42,286 bases of DNA, from the NCBI GenBank assembly GCA_018064665.1, contig JAGHUV010000007.1, positions 1-42,286 of the forward strand, written 5' to 3'. Of this stretch, positions 34,946 to 42,286 are shown piece after piece (within the stretch, counting starts at the first letter, position 1; each line of letters opens with the position of its first letter). Origin of the DNA: Candidatus Crickella caballi (GTDB lineage: Bacteria; Bacillota; Clostridia; Peptostreptococcales; Anaerovoracaceae). The translations under genes were made by a program, and so were the position numbers. The notes under the pieces are model-generated. The model searched no databases and was not told the DNA's origin. It saw only the letters and a program-made list of their open reading frames with translations.

Positions 34946-37792
34946 ATGGCAATGGAAAAGAATATTATTATCAAAGGTGCATGTGAGCACAATCTTAAGA
35001 ATATCGATGTAACAATTCCTCGTGATTGCATGGTGGTCCTGACAGGACTGAGCGGCTCGGGCAAATCTTCGCTTGCCTTCGACACGATTTACGCAGAAGG
35101 CCAGAAGAAATACGTGGAGTCGCTGTCTTCGTATGCGCGCCAGTTCCTGGGACTTATGAAGAAACCGGATGTGCAGCTCATCGAGGGACTTTCACCTGCA
35201 ATAAGCATTGATCAGAAGACAACCAACAAGAATCCGAGATCTACTGTCGGAACAGTAACGGAAATTTATGACTATCTGCGTCTTCTGTATGCTCGTATCG
35301 GAATCCCTCACTGTCCTGTCTGCGGCAGAGAGATAAGCAGTCAGTCGGTTGACAGCATAGTGGGCCAGATTCAGGCGCGGGGCGAGGGAACAAGGGTAAC
35401 CGTTCTTGCTCCGGTAATTCGCGGACGCAAGGGCGAGCACAAAGCGGTACTCGAACGCATAGGCCGCGACGGCTTTACCAGAGTCAGAGTCGATGGCGAG
35501 ATGCTGAGGCTTGATGAGAGTGAAATTAAGCTTGAGAAAAACAACAAGCATACTATAGAAATAGTTGTAGACAGAATTGTTATCAGAGAAGACAATCGCG
35601 GACGTATTGCAGAGGCCGTTGAGCTTGCAATAACGGAAGGCGAAGGCATCTGCAACGTGATGTACGGAGAGGGCGACGAAGAGACTTTTTCAACAAAGCT
35701 TTCGTGCCCTGAACACGGCGTAAGCATCGAAGAGATGGAGCCTCGCGTGTTCTCCTTCAACAGCCCGTATGGTGCCTGCGAGAATTGCAGCGGACTCGGC
35801 TTCACACTTGGTATTGAGGATCGCTCGGTAGTGGCTGATGAGGACAAGAGCATAATTGAGGGTGCAATGGGAAATGTTTTTTCCACTCTTGATGCGATGG
35901 GCTGGTACCGTCAGATGATGCAGAGACTTGCTGAGAATCACGGTACCAATCTGGATGTGCCTTACAAGGATCTGCCGACTGATTTCCTTGACGAGCTTCT
36001 GCATGGAACAGGAGAGCGCAAGCTTAAGTACATATACAAGAGTAAGTCCGGCAAGGTTTCACACATGAATCATACCTTCGAGGGCATTATCCCGGGTCTT
36101 ATGAGAAGATGGGGAGAAACCAACTCGGACTACATCCGCGAGAAGATCGGAGACCTCATGACAGAGACGGAGTGTCCTGTCTGCAAGGGCAGGAAGCTCA
36201 AGGACACGGTTCTCGCCGTGACTGTCGGAGGCAAGAATATTATCGAAGTAACGGATATGTCGGTTAAACAGGCGGCACAGTTCTTCGATGAGCTTGAATC
36301 CCAACTCAACGACAGGGAGAAGACGATAAGCAAAATGATTCTCAAAGAGGTCAGGGCTCGACTTAAGTTCCTGCAGGATGTCGGACTTGGATATCTTACG
36401 CTTTCCCGTACAGCCGGTACTCTTTCGGGTGGAGAGTCACAGAGAATCAGGCTTGCAACCCAGATAGGCTCGGGTCTCGTCGGAGTGCTGTATATTCTCG
36501 ATGAGCCGTCGATAGGTCTTCACCAGAGAGACAACGACAAGCTGCTGGCTTCACTTCGCAATCTGGCAGACATGGGAAATACTCTCATAATAGTTGAGCA
36601 TGATGAAGACACTATGTATGCCGCAGACCATATTATAGATATAGGTCCGGGCGCCGGAGTCAACGGAGGAGAGCTCATTGCACAGGGTACCGTTGATGAT
36701 ATCAAAGCGTGTCCTGAATCGATAACGGGACAGTTCCTGTCAGGCAAGCGTTCCATTATCGTGCCTGAAGCAAGACGCGAAGGCAACGGCAAATATCTCG
36801 AGATTATAGGTGCGGCTGAACACAATCTTAAGAATATAGATGTCAGGATTCCGGCAGGAAAGCTCGTATGCGTTACGGGTGTCTCGGGCTCCGGAAAATC
36901 CTCGCTGGTTAATGAAATCATCTACAAGGGCGTTGCTCGCGAGACCAATCACCTCCAGGACAAGCCGGGAAGGTTCCGCAAAATCAAGGGAATCGAGAAT
37001 TTTGACAAGGTGATAGATATTGACCAGTCGCCTATAGGCAAAACACCGAGGTCCAATCCGGCAACATATACCGGAATGTTCACGCATATACGTGCTCTTT
37101 TTGCAGAGCTTCCTGAGGCTAAAATCAGAGGCTACAGTCAAGGCAGATTTTCCTTCAATGTGAAGGGTGGACGCTGTGAGCACTGCAACGGAGACGGGAT
37201 CATCAAGGTCGAAATGAACTTCCTTCCTGATGTTTTCGTTCCTTGCGAGGTATGCGGTGGAACCAGATTTAATCACGAGACACTCGAGGTCAAATACAAG
37301 GGCAAGAATATTTCGGAGGTCCTCAATATGACGGTTGCAGAGGCGCTGCCGTTCTTCGAGAATCATCCGAGCATACACAGATACCTCAAGACATTGGACG
37401 ATGTAGGTCTTTCATACATCAGCCTCGGACAGCCTTCAACGCAGCTGTCGGGAGGAGAGGCACAGCGAATCAAGCTTGCAACTGAGCTGTCAAAGCGAAG
37501 CACTGGCAAGACGCTCTATATCCTGGATGAGCCGACAACCGGACTTCATTTTGCGGATGTCGAGAAGCTTCTATATGTGCTTAATCGTCTCGTTGACGAG
37601 GGTAACACAGTAGTTGTGATCGAACACAATCTGGACGTCGTCAAACAGGCAGACTGGATCATTGATCTCGGTCCTGAGGGCGGCGACGACGGAGGTACGA
37701 TCGTGGCTGTCGGAACGCCGGAGGATATTGCCGGGGTGGAGGCATCCTATACGGGACAATATCTGAAGAGGCTGCTGAAAGGGACCGATTAG
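34946..37792 (+). CDS. uvrA: excinuclease ABC subunit UvrA
   Basis: The 948-aa protein is the damage-recognition ATPase of nucleotide excision repair. It has two ABC modules: the first with [21 protein letters not shown] and signature [16 protein letters not shown], the second with [15 protein letters not shown] and [16 protein letters not shown]. Three zinc modules show CPVC pairs (HCPVCG, CPVCKG, and CEHCNGDG with CEVCGG). The likely real start may be ATG 34952 ([17 protein letters not shown]) since no ribosome site precedes either ATG and the -10 box is so close. The last nine codons are part of a 29-bp duplicated segment. Divergent from uvrB. Confidence 0.97.
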   Translation: MAMEKNIIIKGACEHNLKNIDVTIPRDCMVVLTGLSGSGKSSLAFDTIYAEGQKKYVESLSSYARQFLGLMKKPDVQLIEGLSPAISIDQKTTNKNPRSTVGTVTEIYDYLRLLYARIGIPHCPVCGREISSQSVDSIVGQIQARGEGTRVTVLAPVIRGRKGEHKAVLERIGRDGFTRVRVDGEMLRLDESEIKLEKNNKHTIEIVVDRIVIREDNRGRIAEAVELAITEGEGICNVMYGEGDEETFSTKLSCPEHGVSIEEMEPRVFSFNSPYGACENCSGLGFTLGIEDRSVVADEDKSIIEGAMGNVFSTLDAMGWYRQMMQRLAENHGTNLDVPYKDLPTDFLDELLHGTGERKLKYIYKSKSGKVSHMNHTFEGIIPGLMRRWGETNSDYIREKIGDLMTETECPVCKGRKLKDTVLAVTVGGKNIIEVTDMSVKQAAQFFDELESQLNDREKTISKMILKEVRARLKFLQDVGLGYLTLSRTAGTLSGGESQRIRLATQIGSGLVGVLYILDEPSIGLHQRDNDKLLASLRNLADMGNTLIIVEHDEDTMYAADHIIDIGPGAGVNGGELIAQGTVDDIKACPESITGQFLSGKRSIIVPEARREGNGKYLEIIGAAEHNLKNIDVRIPAGKLVCVTGVSGSGKSSLVNEIIYKGVARETNHLQDKPGRFRKIKGIENFDKVIDIDQSPIGKTPRSNPATYTGMFTHIRALFAELPEAKIRGYSQGRFSFNVKGGRCEHCNGDGIIKVEMNFLPDVFVPCEVCGGTRFNHETLEVKYKGKNISEVLNMTVAEALPFFENHPSIHRYLKTLDDVGLSYISLGQPSTQLSGGEAQRIKLATELSKRSTGKTLYILDEPTTGLHFADVEKLLYVLNRLVDEGNTVVVIEHNLDVVKQADWIIDLGPEGGDDGGTIVAVGTPEDIAGVEASYTGQYLKRLLKGTD

Positions 37793-37884
37793 TATGTTCT
37801 CTGAAGAGGCTGCTGAAAGGGACCGATTTCGAATAATAGGCTGCTGATTTGTACTATCACATAAGAGGATGCTGAACGGGACTT
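37762..37884 (+). repeat. duplicated uvrA 3' end with decayed further copies
   Basis: A perfect 29-bp direct repeat (37762-37790 and 37800-37828, period 38) copies the last codons of uvrA just past its stop codon. Two weaker echoes follow: GGCTGCTGATT near 37839 and AAGAGGATGCTGAACGGGAC at 37863-37882. It looks like stepwise tandem duplication and decay. No terminator is visible in this 190-bp gap. Confidence 0.8.
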
Positions 37885-37907
37885 GCCTGCGCGACTTGTT
37901 ATTGAAA

Positions 37908-37943
37908 ATATCAATAATGAAAGGCTTTGATATAGCGTATAAT
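37908..37943 (+). promoter_or_regulatory. candidate promoter and operator of the yedF-yedE cluster
   Basis: A perfect TATAAT lies at 37938-37943, without a good -35 box. Just upstream, ATATCAA (37908-37914) and TTGATAT (37927-37933) form a 7-bp dyad with a 12-base centre, in the place where a regulator would block or aid polymerase. This suggests regulated expression of the cluster; the regulator is unknown. Confidence 0.4.
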
Positions 37944-37982
37944 TTTAGCGTATGAAACAGAGATAAATGGAGGTTTACAGAC

Positions 37983-38561
37983 GTGAGAATTGATGCAAGC
38001 GGCAAGCAGTGCCCTATTCCTGTGATCATGGCTAAGAAGGAGCTCGAAGCAGGCACGCAGGATGTAGAGATTATCGTTGACGGACAGATTCAGGTTGATA
38101 ACCTGACAAGACTCGGAGACAGCCTCGGAAGAGCAGCAACGAGCGAAGCTTTCGAGAATGGATTCCTGGTTAAATTTGCAAATGGAGAGACTAAGGTCGG
38201 AGCTGCAGCAGTGATCGATAACAGCTATGCGGTATTCTTCAATACAAATGCGATTGGAGCAAACAACAGCGAGCTCGGTGGGAACCTGGCTAAAATGGCT
38301 ATCTTCACACTTTCGGAGAGTGAGCAGATTCCGTCGTATATGCTTTTTATGAACGAAGGCGTTAAGCTCGTAGCGGGCGATTGCGAACCGCAGATCGTTG
38401 AGAACTTGAGCACTCTTATCGAAAAGGGAACTAAGGTGCTTGTATGCGGAACCTGCCTCAGCTTCTACAACATCAAGGACGACCTGAAGGTTGGAACTGT
38501 GAGCAATATGTATGACATTCTCGGAGCTATGCAGGAGGTATCCAAGGTCATCAAGCTGTGA
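37983..38561 (+). CDS. yedF: YedF, sulfurtransferase-like selenium metabolism protein
   Basis: The 192-aa protein joins a TusA/SirA-like domain (about 1-70, CPIP with Cys10) and a DsrE-like domain (about 90-192, with CGTCLSFYNIKDDLKVG). This architecture is the YedF family, found almost only in genomes with selenium traits and thought to handle selenium or sulfur as a persulfide-type carrier. It starts with GTG 37983 behind ATGGAGG. It heads a five-gene co-directional cluster. Link to selenium rests on known co-occurrence plus selB in this window. Confidence 0.88.
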   Translation: MRIDASGKQCPIPVIMAKKELEAGTQDVEIIVDGQIQVDNLTRLGDSLGRAATSEAFENGFLVKFANGETKVGAAAVIDNSYAVFFNTNAIGANNSELGGNLAKMAIFTLSESEQIPSYMLFMNEGVKLVAGDCEPQIVENLSTLIEKGTKVLVCGTCLSFYNIKDDLKVGTVSNMYDILGAMQEVSKVIKL

Positions 38562-38594
38562 TCAGCCTTGAAAGCTTGCAGGGAAGGAAATTAG

Positions 38595-38879
38595 ATGGAA
38601 GAATATTATCTCCTTACATTTTCATCAACTCACTGCGCTATAGCTGCAGATAATATCCTGAAGCAATTAGGATGCACTATCATGCCGGTTCCCCGCTTCA
38701 TATCCGCAAGCTGTGGAATATCCATAAGGATAAAGCCGGAACAGCGTGAACAGGCAGAGGCCGAGTTTAAGGCAAAGTCAAAGCTTGCAGAGACCGAGTA
38801 CAGCTATTATCACATTAAGTCAGACAAGGCTAAGGGAGAAATCTTCTGCGAACCTGCGGAGATGCTGCAGGCGATATAG
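38595..38879 (+). CDS. DUF3343 protein, putative Se/S carrier
   Basis: The 94-aa protein has the DUF3343 pattern: EYYLLTFSSTHCAIAADNILK, then MPVPRFISASCGISIRI, with a Cys in the SxSCG loop. The family is short and cytoplasmic and is often next to yedE/yedF, where it is suspected to carry selenium or sulfur on the cysteine. The ribosome site is GGAAGGAAA. A second, divergent copy lies at 40580. Confidence 0.82.
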   Translation: MEEYYLLTFSSTHCAIAADNILKQLGCTIMPVPRFISASCGISIRIKPEQREQAEAEFKAKSKLAETEYSYYHIKSDKAKGEIFCEPAEMLQAI

Positions 38880-39021
38880 TGATAATCGGTACGGCAATCG
38901 TGTATTGCAGAAGCAGCAATAGCAGAGGCTTTGATCGTGTATTATAGATTACATCTATAGAAGATCAATAACAGATAGCTTCAAACTATTGGAATTTTAA
39001 GAGAAACGCGAATATATTATT

Positions 39022-39049
39022 GGGGGTGAAGATGCCCCCTTAATTTTTT
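39022..39049 (+). terminator. terminator-like hairpin just upstream of yedE
   Basis: GGGGG (39022-39026) and CCCCC (39035-39039) with an 8-base loop are followed by TTAATTTTTTA. It stands only 33 bp before yedE in a 203-bp gap with no gene and no clear promoter after it. Either it ends the yedF-DUF3343 transcript or it is an attenuator controlling yedE. Nothing else was recognised in 38880-39021. Confidence 0.45.
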
Positions 39050-39082
39050 AAGAAAAACAATATTATGAAATGAGGTAGAGAA

Positions 39083-40153
39083 ATGACTTCAACTAAAAAA
39101 GATAAGCTGATTATCATTATCGCCGGTCTCGTTATCGGTGTTATTGCAGCATCACTGGTTCTATTCGGTAACCCTAAGAATATGGGATTCTGTATTGCCT
39201 GCTTCCTTAGAGACACAGCAGGTGGTCTCGGACTCCACAGAGCGGCTCCTGTACAGTATATCAGACCTGAGATCATAGGAATCGTGCTCGGCGCTATGCT
39301 TTGCGCATTCGCTAAGAAAGAGTTCTCTCCACGCGGTGGCTCTGCACCTATGACAAGATTCGTTCTCGCATTCTTCGCAATGGTTGGATGCCTGATGTTC
39401 CTTGGCTGCCCGTTCAGAATGATTCTGAGACTTGCCGGCGGAGATCTGAATGCACTCGTTGGATTTGTAGGCTTTGTTGCAGGTATTCTTGTTGGTGTTG
39501 TGTTCCTTAAGAATGGATTCTCACTTAAGAGAACCTACAAGATGAATACAGGTGAAGGACTTGCGTTGCCTATCATCGAAGTAATTATCTTCGCACTCCT
39601 GCTTGCGGCTCCTGCATTTATCTTCTTCTCAGAAGAGGGCGCAGGCCCTGGAGCTATGCATGCTAACGTATGGATCTCTCTCTTTGCAGGACTTGTAGTA
39701 GGAGCTCTTGCTCAGAGAACAAGACTGTGCATGGTTGGCGGAATCAGAGACGTCGTACTCTTCAAAGAGTCCAGACTTCTTCTCGGATTCGCTGCAATTC
39801 TCGTAGCAGCTTTTGTTACTAATCTGGTTCTCGGATTCGTTAATTTCGGATTCACAGAGCAGCCGGTAGCATTCAATGACGGCCTGTGGAATTTCCTCGG
39901 ACTCTTCCTCGTTGGTTTTGCATGCTGCCTGCTCGGCGGATGCCCACTCAGACAGCTCGTTATGTCCGGTGAGGGAAACACTGACTCGGCTATCGTAGTT
40001 ATCGGACTTATGGTTGGCGCAGCATTCTGCCACAACTTCGGACTCGCATCAAGCGGTGAGGGCCCAACAGCTGCAGGAAAGATCGCTGTTATCATCGGAA
40101 TCGTTGTAGTTGCTGTTATTGGTGCTATCAATACCGCACGCAAGGAAGCATAA
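39083..40153 (+). CDS. yedE: YedE-type selenium metabolism membrane protein
   Basis: The 356-aa protein has about nine or ten TM segments in two YeeE/YedE-like halves. Conserved cysteine loops face the pore: MGFCIACFLRDTAGGLGLH, FLGCPFRM, RLCMVGGIRD and LLGGCPLRQLVMSGEGN. This is the YedE/FdhT family associated with selenium; relatives take up thiosulfate or sulfur through cysteine relays, so selenium or sulfur import is the probable role. A GAGGTAG site precedes ATG 39083. tusA-like follows 13 bp downstream and would receive the imported chalcogen. Confidence 0.9.
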   Translation: MTSTKKDKLIIIIAGLVIGVIAASLVLFGNPKNMGFCIACFLRDTAGGLGLHRAAPVQYIRPEIIGIVLGAMLCAFAKKEFSPRGGSAPMTRFVLAFFAMVGCLMFLGCPFRMILRLAGGDLNALVGFVGFVAGILVGVVFLKNGFSLKRTYKMNTGEGLALPIIEVIIFALLLAAPAFIFFSEEGAGPGAMHANVWISLFAGLVVGALAQRTRLCMVGGIRDVVLFKESRLLLGFAAILVAAFVTNLVLGFVNFGFTEQPVAFNDGLWNFLGLFLVGFACCLLGGCPLRQLVMSGEGNTDSAIVVIGLMVGAAFCHNFGLASSGEGPTAAGKIAVIIGIVVVAVIGAINTARKEA

Positions 40154-40166
40154 GGGGGAGAATATA

Positions 40167-40367
40167 ATGATAGACGCAAGAGGATTATCCTGTCCGCAGC
40201 CTGTGATTATGGTTGCAAATGCTCTTAAGAGCGGTGAGGCAGAGTACACTGTAATGGTAGATGCCGTTACACCTAAAGAGAATGTAACTCGTTATGCAGA
40301 AAGTCATGGATATGCAGTATCTGTTGCTGAGGCTGACGGAGAATACACACTCACACTTAAAAAGTAA
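40167..40367 (+). CDS. TusA/SirA-like sulfur (selenium) carrier protein
   Basis: The 66-aa protein is a single TusA domain with the CPQP motif (Cys9) in MIDARGLSCPQPVIM. TusA-fold proteins carry sulfur as a persulfide to tRNA or cofactor pathways. The start is ATG 40167 with a strong AAGGGGGAG; a longer frame upstream is inside yedE. Directly after yedE, which is the standard arrangement of transporter and carrier. Confidence 0.88.
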   Translation: MIDARGLSCPQPVIMVANALKSGEAEYTVMVDAVTPKENVTRYAESHGYAVSVAEADGEYTLTLKK

Positions 40368-40415
40368 TTGACATATTTAACATATTGAAAGAGGGCAACT
40401 TCGAGAGAATTGAAT

Positions 40416-40489
40416 GTTCAGCTGAACTCTTGCTGCTTTATTAAAAGTTAGAGAGTTTGATGTTCACGATCGGATTGCTCTCTTTTAAT
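40416..40489 (+). terminator. 12-bp palindrome and terminator-like hairpin after the tusA-like gene
   Basis: GTTCAGCTGAAC (40416-40427) is a perfect 12-bp palindrome, possibly an operator. It is followed by a longer hairpin: ATTAAAAG and AGAG (40440-40453) pair with CTCTCTTTTAAT (40478-40489) with a TT bulge; the 3' arm itself is T-rich. The 212-bp gap 40368-40579 holds no other gene. Confidence 0.45.
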
Positions 40490-40579
40490 CCGTCATAAAA
40501 TCAATTATTATTATATCGCTGAGACATTAGAGCTGCGAATCGGTCACGCAAAGTAGAATACGAAATTCAGGAGATAATA

Positions 40580-40828
40580 ATGAACACTTACATAGCGACA
40601 TTTTTCATGCACTTTGGTGCGATAAGATACCAGAAAATATGCAAGGCAAAAGGTATAGAAGCTGTAGCTATGCCGGTTCCTCGTAACCTTAGCAGTAGCT
40701 GCGGCACGTGTGTAAGGTATGCAGCAGCCGAGCCTGTTTATGACAACAGTCATGACGAGATAGAGCAGGTAGTAGAATGCATGGAAGATGGAAGCTATAA
40801 GCTCCTGTATAGAGCAGAGGAAAGCTAA
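40580..40828 (+). CDS. second DUF3343 protein, putative Se/S carrier
   Basis: The 82-aa protein has the same plan as the 38595 gene product: an N-terminal strand and helix, then AMPVPRNLSSSCGTCVRY with two cysteines CGTC rather than one, and an acidic C-terminal helix. The extra Cys could allow a disulfide or a persulfide relay. The ribosome site is TCAGGAGATAAT. Last gene of the selenium cluster. Confidence 0.82.
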   Translation: MNTYIATFFMHFGAIRYQKICKAKGIEAVAMPVPRNLSSSCGTCVRYAAAEPVYDNSHDEIEQVVECMEDGSYKLLYRAEES

Positions 40829-40948
40829 TAATAATGAAAATGTGCTCGCTTTTGGAACATGAAACCCTGAAACCCTTGAAAATAAAATGAAAAATTCCAA
40901 TTTCTTCCTGAACTAACGTGCTGAAGGGCTTGTATGCATACGTTATAT

Positions 40949-41000
40949 AAAAAAGGGGCTGCCGCTCACAAGGATATATTCCTTGGTGCGACAGCCTCTT
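40949..41000 (-). terminator. terminator of the lepB-smpB transcript
   Basis: On the minus strand a 9-bp stem GGCTGTCGC/GCGGCAGCC plus an inner CAAGGA/TCCTTG stem with loop ATATA is followed by a run of six T residues (40949-40954 on the plus strand as A). It lies just after the smpB stop codon. Confidence 0.88.
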
Positions 41001-41007
41001 GTCATTG

Positions 41008-41478
41008 CTACCTTGAGTTCTTAATTGCCCGGTCCATCTTGCGAGCAGCTTCTTTCTTAGCTTGAGCCTCGCGCTTGTCGTAGTTGTGCTTTCCCCGGCA
41101 TAGCCCCAGCTCAATCTTGCATCGGCCGTGCTCATCAAGATATACGGAAAGCGGAATGAGAGTAAGACCCTGCTGAGTCTTCACCGTTCCGTAGAGCTTG
41201 TTTATCTCTCTGCGATGCATGAGGAGTGTACGTACTCTGAGCGGATCCACATTCCAGCGGTTGCCCTGTTCGAAAGGAGCAATGTGCATTCCGGTAACAA
41301 CAAGCTCGCCCTTGCTTGTAACCTTAGCATAGCTCTCTTTAATGCTGACTTTACCCGCGCGCACTGACTTGATTTCAGTGCCGGTAAGGACAATGCCGGC
41401 TTCATATTTTTCTTCGATAAAGTAGTCGTGAAAAGCCTTCTTGTTGTTGGCTACGACCTTGCGTGAACGTTGTGCCAT
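41008..41478 (-). CDS. smpB: SsrA-binding protein SmpB
   Basis: The 156-aa protein binds tmRNA (SsrA) and brings it to stalled ribosomes. Typical segments are NKKAFHDYFIEEKYEAGIVLTGTEIKSVRAGK in pieces, HIAPFEQGNRWNVDPLRVRTLLMHR and the basic C-terminal tail KYDKREAQAKKEAARKMDRAIKN in parts, needed for trans-translation. ssrA itself is not seen nearby. The start overlaps the lepB stop codon by 1 bp (TAATG), so the two are coupled. Confidence 0.97.
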   Translation of the reverse strand: MAQRSRKVVANNKKAFHDYFIEEKYEAGIVLTGTEIKSVRAGKVSIKESYAKVTSKGELVVTGMHIAPFEQGNRWNVDPLRVRTLLMHRREINKLYGTVKTQQGLTLIPLSVYLDEHGRCKIELGLCRGKHNYDKREAQAKKEAARKMDRAIKNSR

Positions 41479-42062
41479 TAGAACCTCGTAATTTTGTTGA
41501 ATGGGAAAAGACGTAATACTGCTTTGCCCTTGATCTGATCTACTGTGATGCAGCCTACCTCCGCGTATCTGGAGTCTATGCTGACTGTACGGTTGTCGCC
41601 CATTACATAGTAATGATCGTCAGGAACGACATAGGTCTCGCCTTCCTCAGGAATCTCGTGAGACGGAGTTACGCCTTCACGGATATAATCCTCGTAATAT
41701 TCTTCGCCGTTGATGTAAAGCTGGCCGTCGGAAATGCGGATCTCGTCTCCCGGCAGGCCGATAACTCTCTTGATGAGGAGCTTCTTGCTGCCGTTTTCTT
41801 CGTTGGTAAGCTCGCTTTGGAATATAACGATATCTCCACGCTGTGGATCGTTATGCTTGTATGCCCTCTGGTACATGATGATGTAATCGTTCTCCTGAAG
41901 AGTATCAAGCATGGAGGTCTGCCTTACGATTGTCGGTCTGATGAAAATCAGTACAACGAATGCAAGAGCGACAGCGATGACAATATCTATAATAAGATTC
42001 TTGATAAACTCGCCCTGTGACATAGTCTCATTTGCAGTTTTGTTATTTGAATCTTCTTTCAA
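41478..42062 (-). CDS. lepB: signal peptidase I
   Basis: The 194-aa protease removes signal peptides from secreted proteins. It has a cytoplasmic start, one TM segment (about 22-42), the nucleophile Ser50 in RQTSMLDTL, the general base Lys98 in LLIKRVIGLPGD, and box E GDNRTVSIDSR. Length matches the Gram-positive single-TM type. Start ATG 42062 lies right after the previous gene (stop codon 42063-42065). smpB follows with a 1-bp overlap. Confidence 0.95.
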   Translation of the reverse strand: MKEDSNNKTANETMSQGEFIKNLIIDIVIAVALAFVVLIFIRPTIVRQTSMLDTLQENDYIIMYQRAYKHNDPQRGDIVIFQSELTNEENGSKKLLIKRVIGLPGDEIRISDGQLYINGEEYYEDYIREGVTPSHEIPEEGETYVVPDDHYYVMGDNRTVSIDSRYAEVGCITVDQIKGKAVLRLFPFNKITRF

Positions 42063-42286
42063 CTATTTCTCCTTCCGGTCTGCGCTGCCAAAATCGGTAT
42101 GCGACCCCATTTTAGCAAGAATATATGAAAATCTTTCAGGAATTTCTGCGGTAAAGCTCTGTCCTGCGAGATATGAAAGGCTGTCGATGTCTGCAAGCTC
42201 CTCGGCAAACTCCAGTCTGTATGCGTGAAGCAGCTGGGTGCTCAGCCCAAAACGGTCGAGCAGAAGCGCGTTCATGTCACGGGCTG
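42063..42286 (-). CDS. C-terminal end of an unrecognised gene, cut by the window edge
   Basis: The minus-strand frame is open from the window end to the stop codon at 42063. The visible 73 residues, ending in FGSADRKEK, include an LLLDRFGLSTQLLHAYRLEF stretch and SLSYLAGQSFTAEIPERFSYIL. It continues upstream past an internal ATG at 42275, so it is probably the tail of a longer protein. The gene touches lepB and would be in the same operon (AAGGAGAAAT at the end acts as lepB ribosome site). Family not recognised. Confidence 0.6.
   Translation of the reverse strand, partial: ARDMNALLLDRFGLSTQLLHAYRLEFAEELADIDSLSYLAGQSFTAEIPERFSYILAKMGSHTDFGSADRKEK

Noticed and set aside
38880-39021. Small selenoprotein gene in the gap before yedE
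   Set aside because: No frame with a start, ribosome site and in-frame TGA plus following hairpin could be drawn.
40829-40948. ssrA (tmRNA) beside smpB
   Set aside because: The gap is too short and lacks the tag-peptide reading frame and tRNA-like ends; only a small GTATGCATAC palindrome is seen.

Overview
The window (42,286 bp, low-to-moderate GC) looks like a chromosomal segment of an anaerobic, Gram-positive, Clostridia-type bacterium. The evidence is a release factor 2 gene with a programmed +1 frameshift, electron-bifurcating NfnAB, a SelB elongation factor, a complete V-type ATPase operon with a Na+-type rotor subunit, a class B sortase, AddB and WalJ, and strong AGGAGG ribosome-binding sites. 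The exact genus cannot be read from the sequence. No tRNA, rRNA, insertion sequence, phage gene, origin or CRISPR array was seen.

Region 1 (1-10,914, + strand): a structured leader, prfB, a PpaX-like HAD phosphatase, nfnA-nfnB, selB, addB, walJ/yycJ, rlmH and a 58-aa membrane protein, tightly packed and closed by a strong terminator. It mixes translation (prfB, selB, rlmH), redox balancing (nfnAB) and DNA repair (addB).

Region 2 (11,008-19,778): a clear promoter, a structured leader and a nine-gene V-type ATPase operon in the order H-I-K-E-C-F-A-B-D, ending at a terminator. The c-ring subunit carries all Na+-ligand residues known from Enterococcus hirae NtpK.

Region 3 (19,811-25,125): a phosphohexomutase with its own promoter, a class B sortase, a convergent CDF transporter with an Asn-Asp-Asp-Asp (manganese-type) metal site, and an NSS-family sodium symporter with a promoter, leader hairpins and terminator.

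Region 4 (25,168-32,279): an accessory-looking co-directional run: an unusual three-part XpaC-like membrane protein, TelA, a surface lipoprotein nuclease with a C-terminal Cys/His domain, an orphan Card1-like (CARF plus DUF1887-type nuclease) protein with no CRISPR locus in view, a LURP-one/scramblase-like protein with a basic heptad tail, and a type I asparaginase. This is the best candidate in the window for an undescribed functional unit.

Region 5 (32,280-37,982): a 549-bp repeat-rich gap with a bidirectional terminator, then divergent uvrB (-) and uvrA (+) sharing a 116-bp intergenic region with a LexA-like box. The end of uvrA is duplicated downstream. Tandem repeats sit at four gene 3' ends in this part of the window.

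Region 6 (37,983-40,828): a selenium/sulfur-trafficking cluster, yedF - DUF3343 - yedE - tusA-like - DUF3343, which fits with selB earlier in the window. Region 7 (40,949-42,286, - strand): smpB, lepB and the C-terminal end of an unrecognised gene running off the window.
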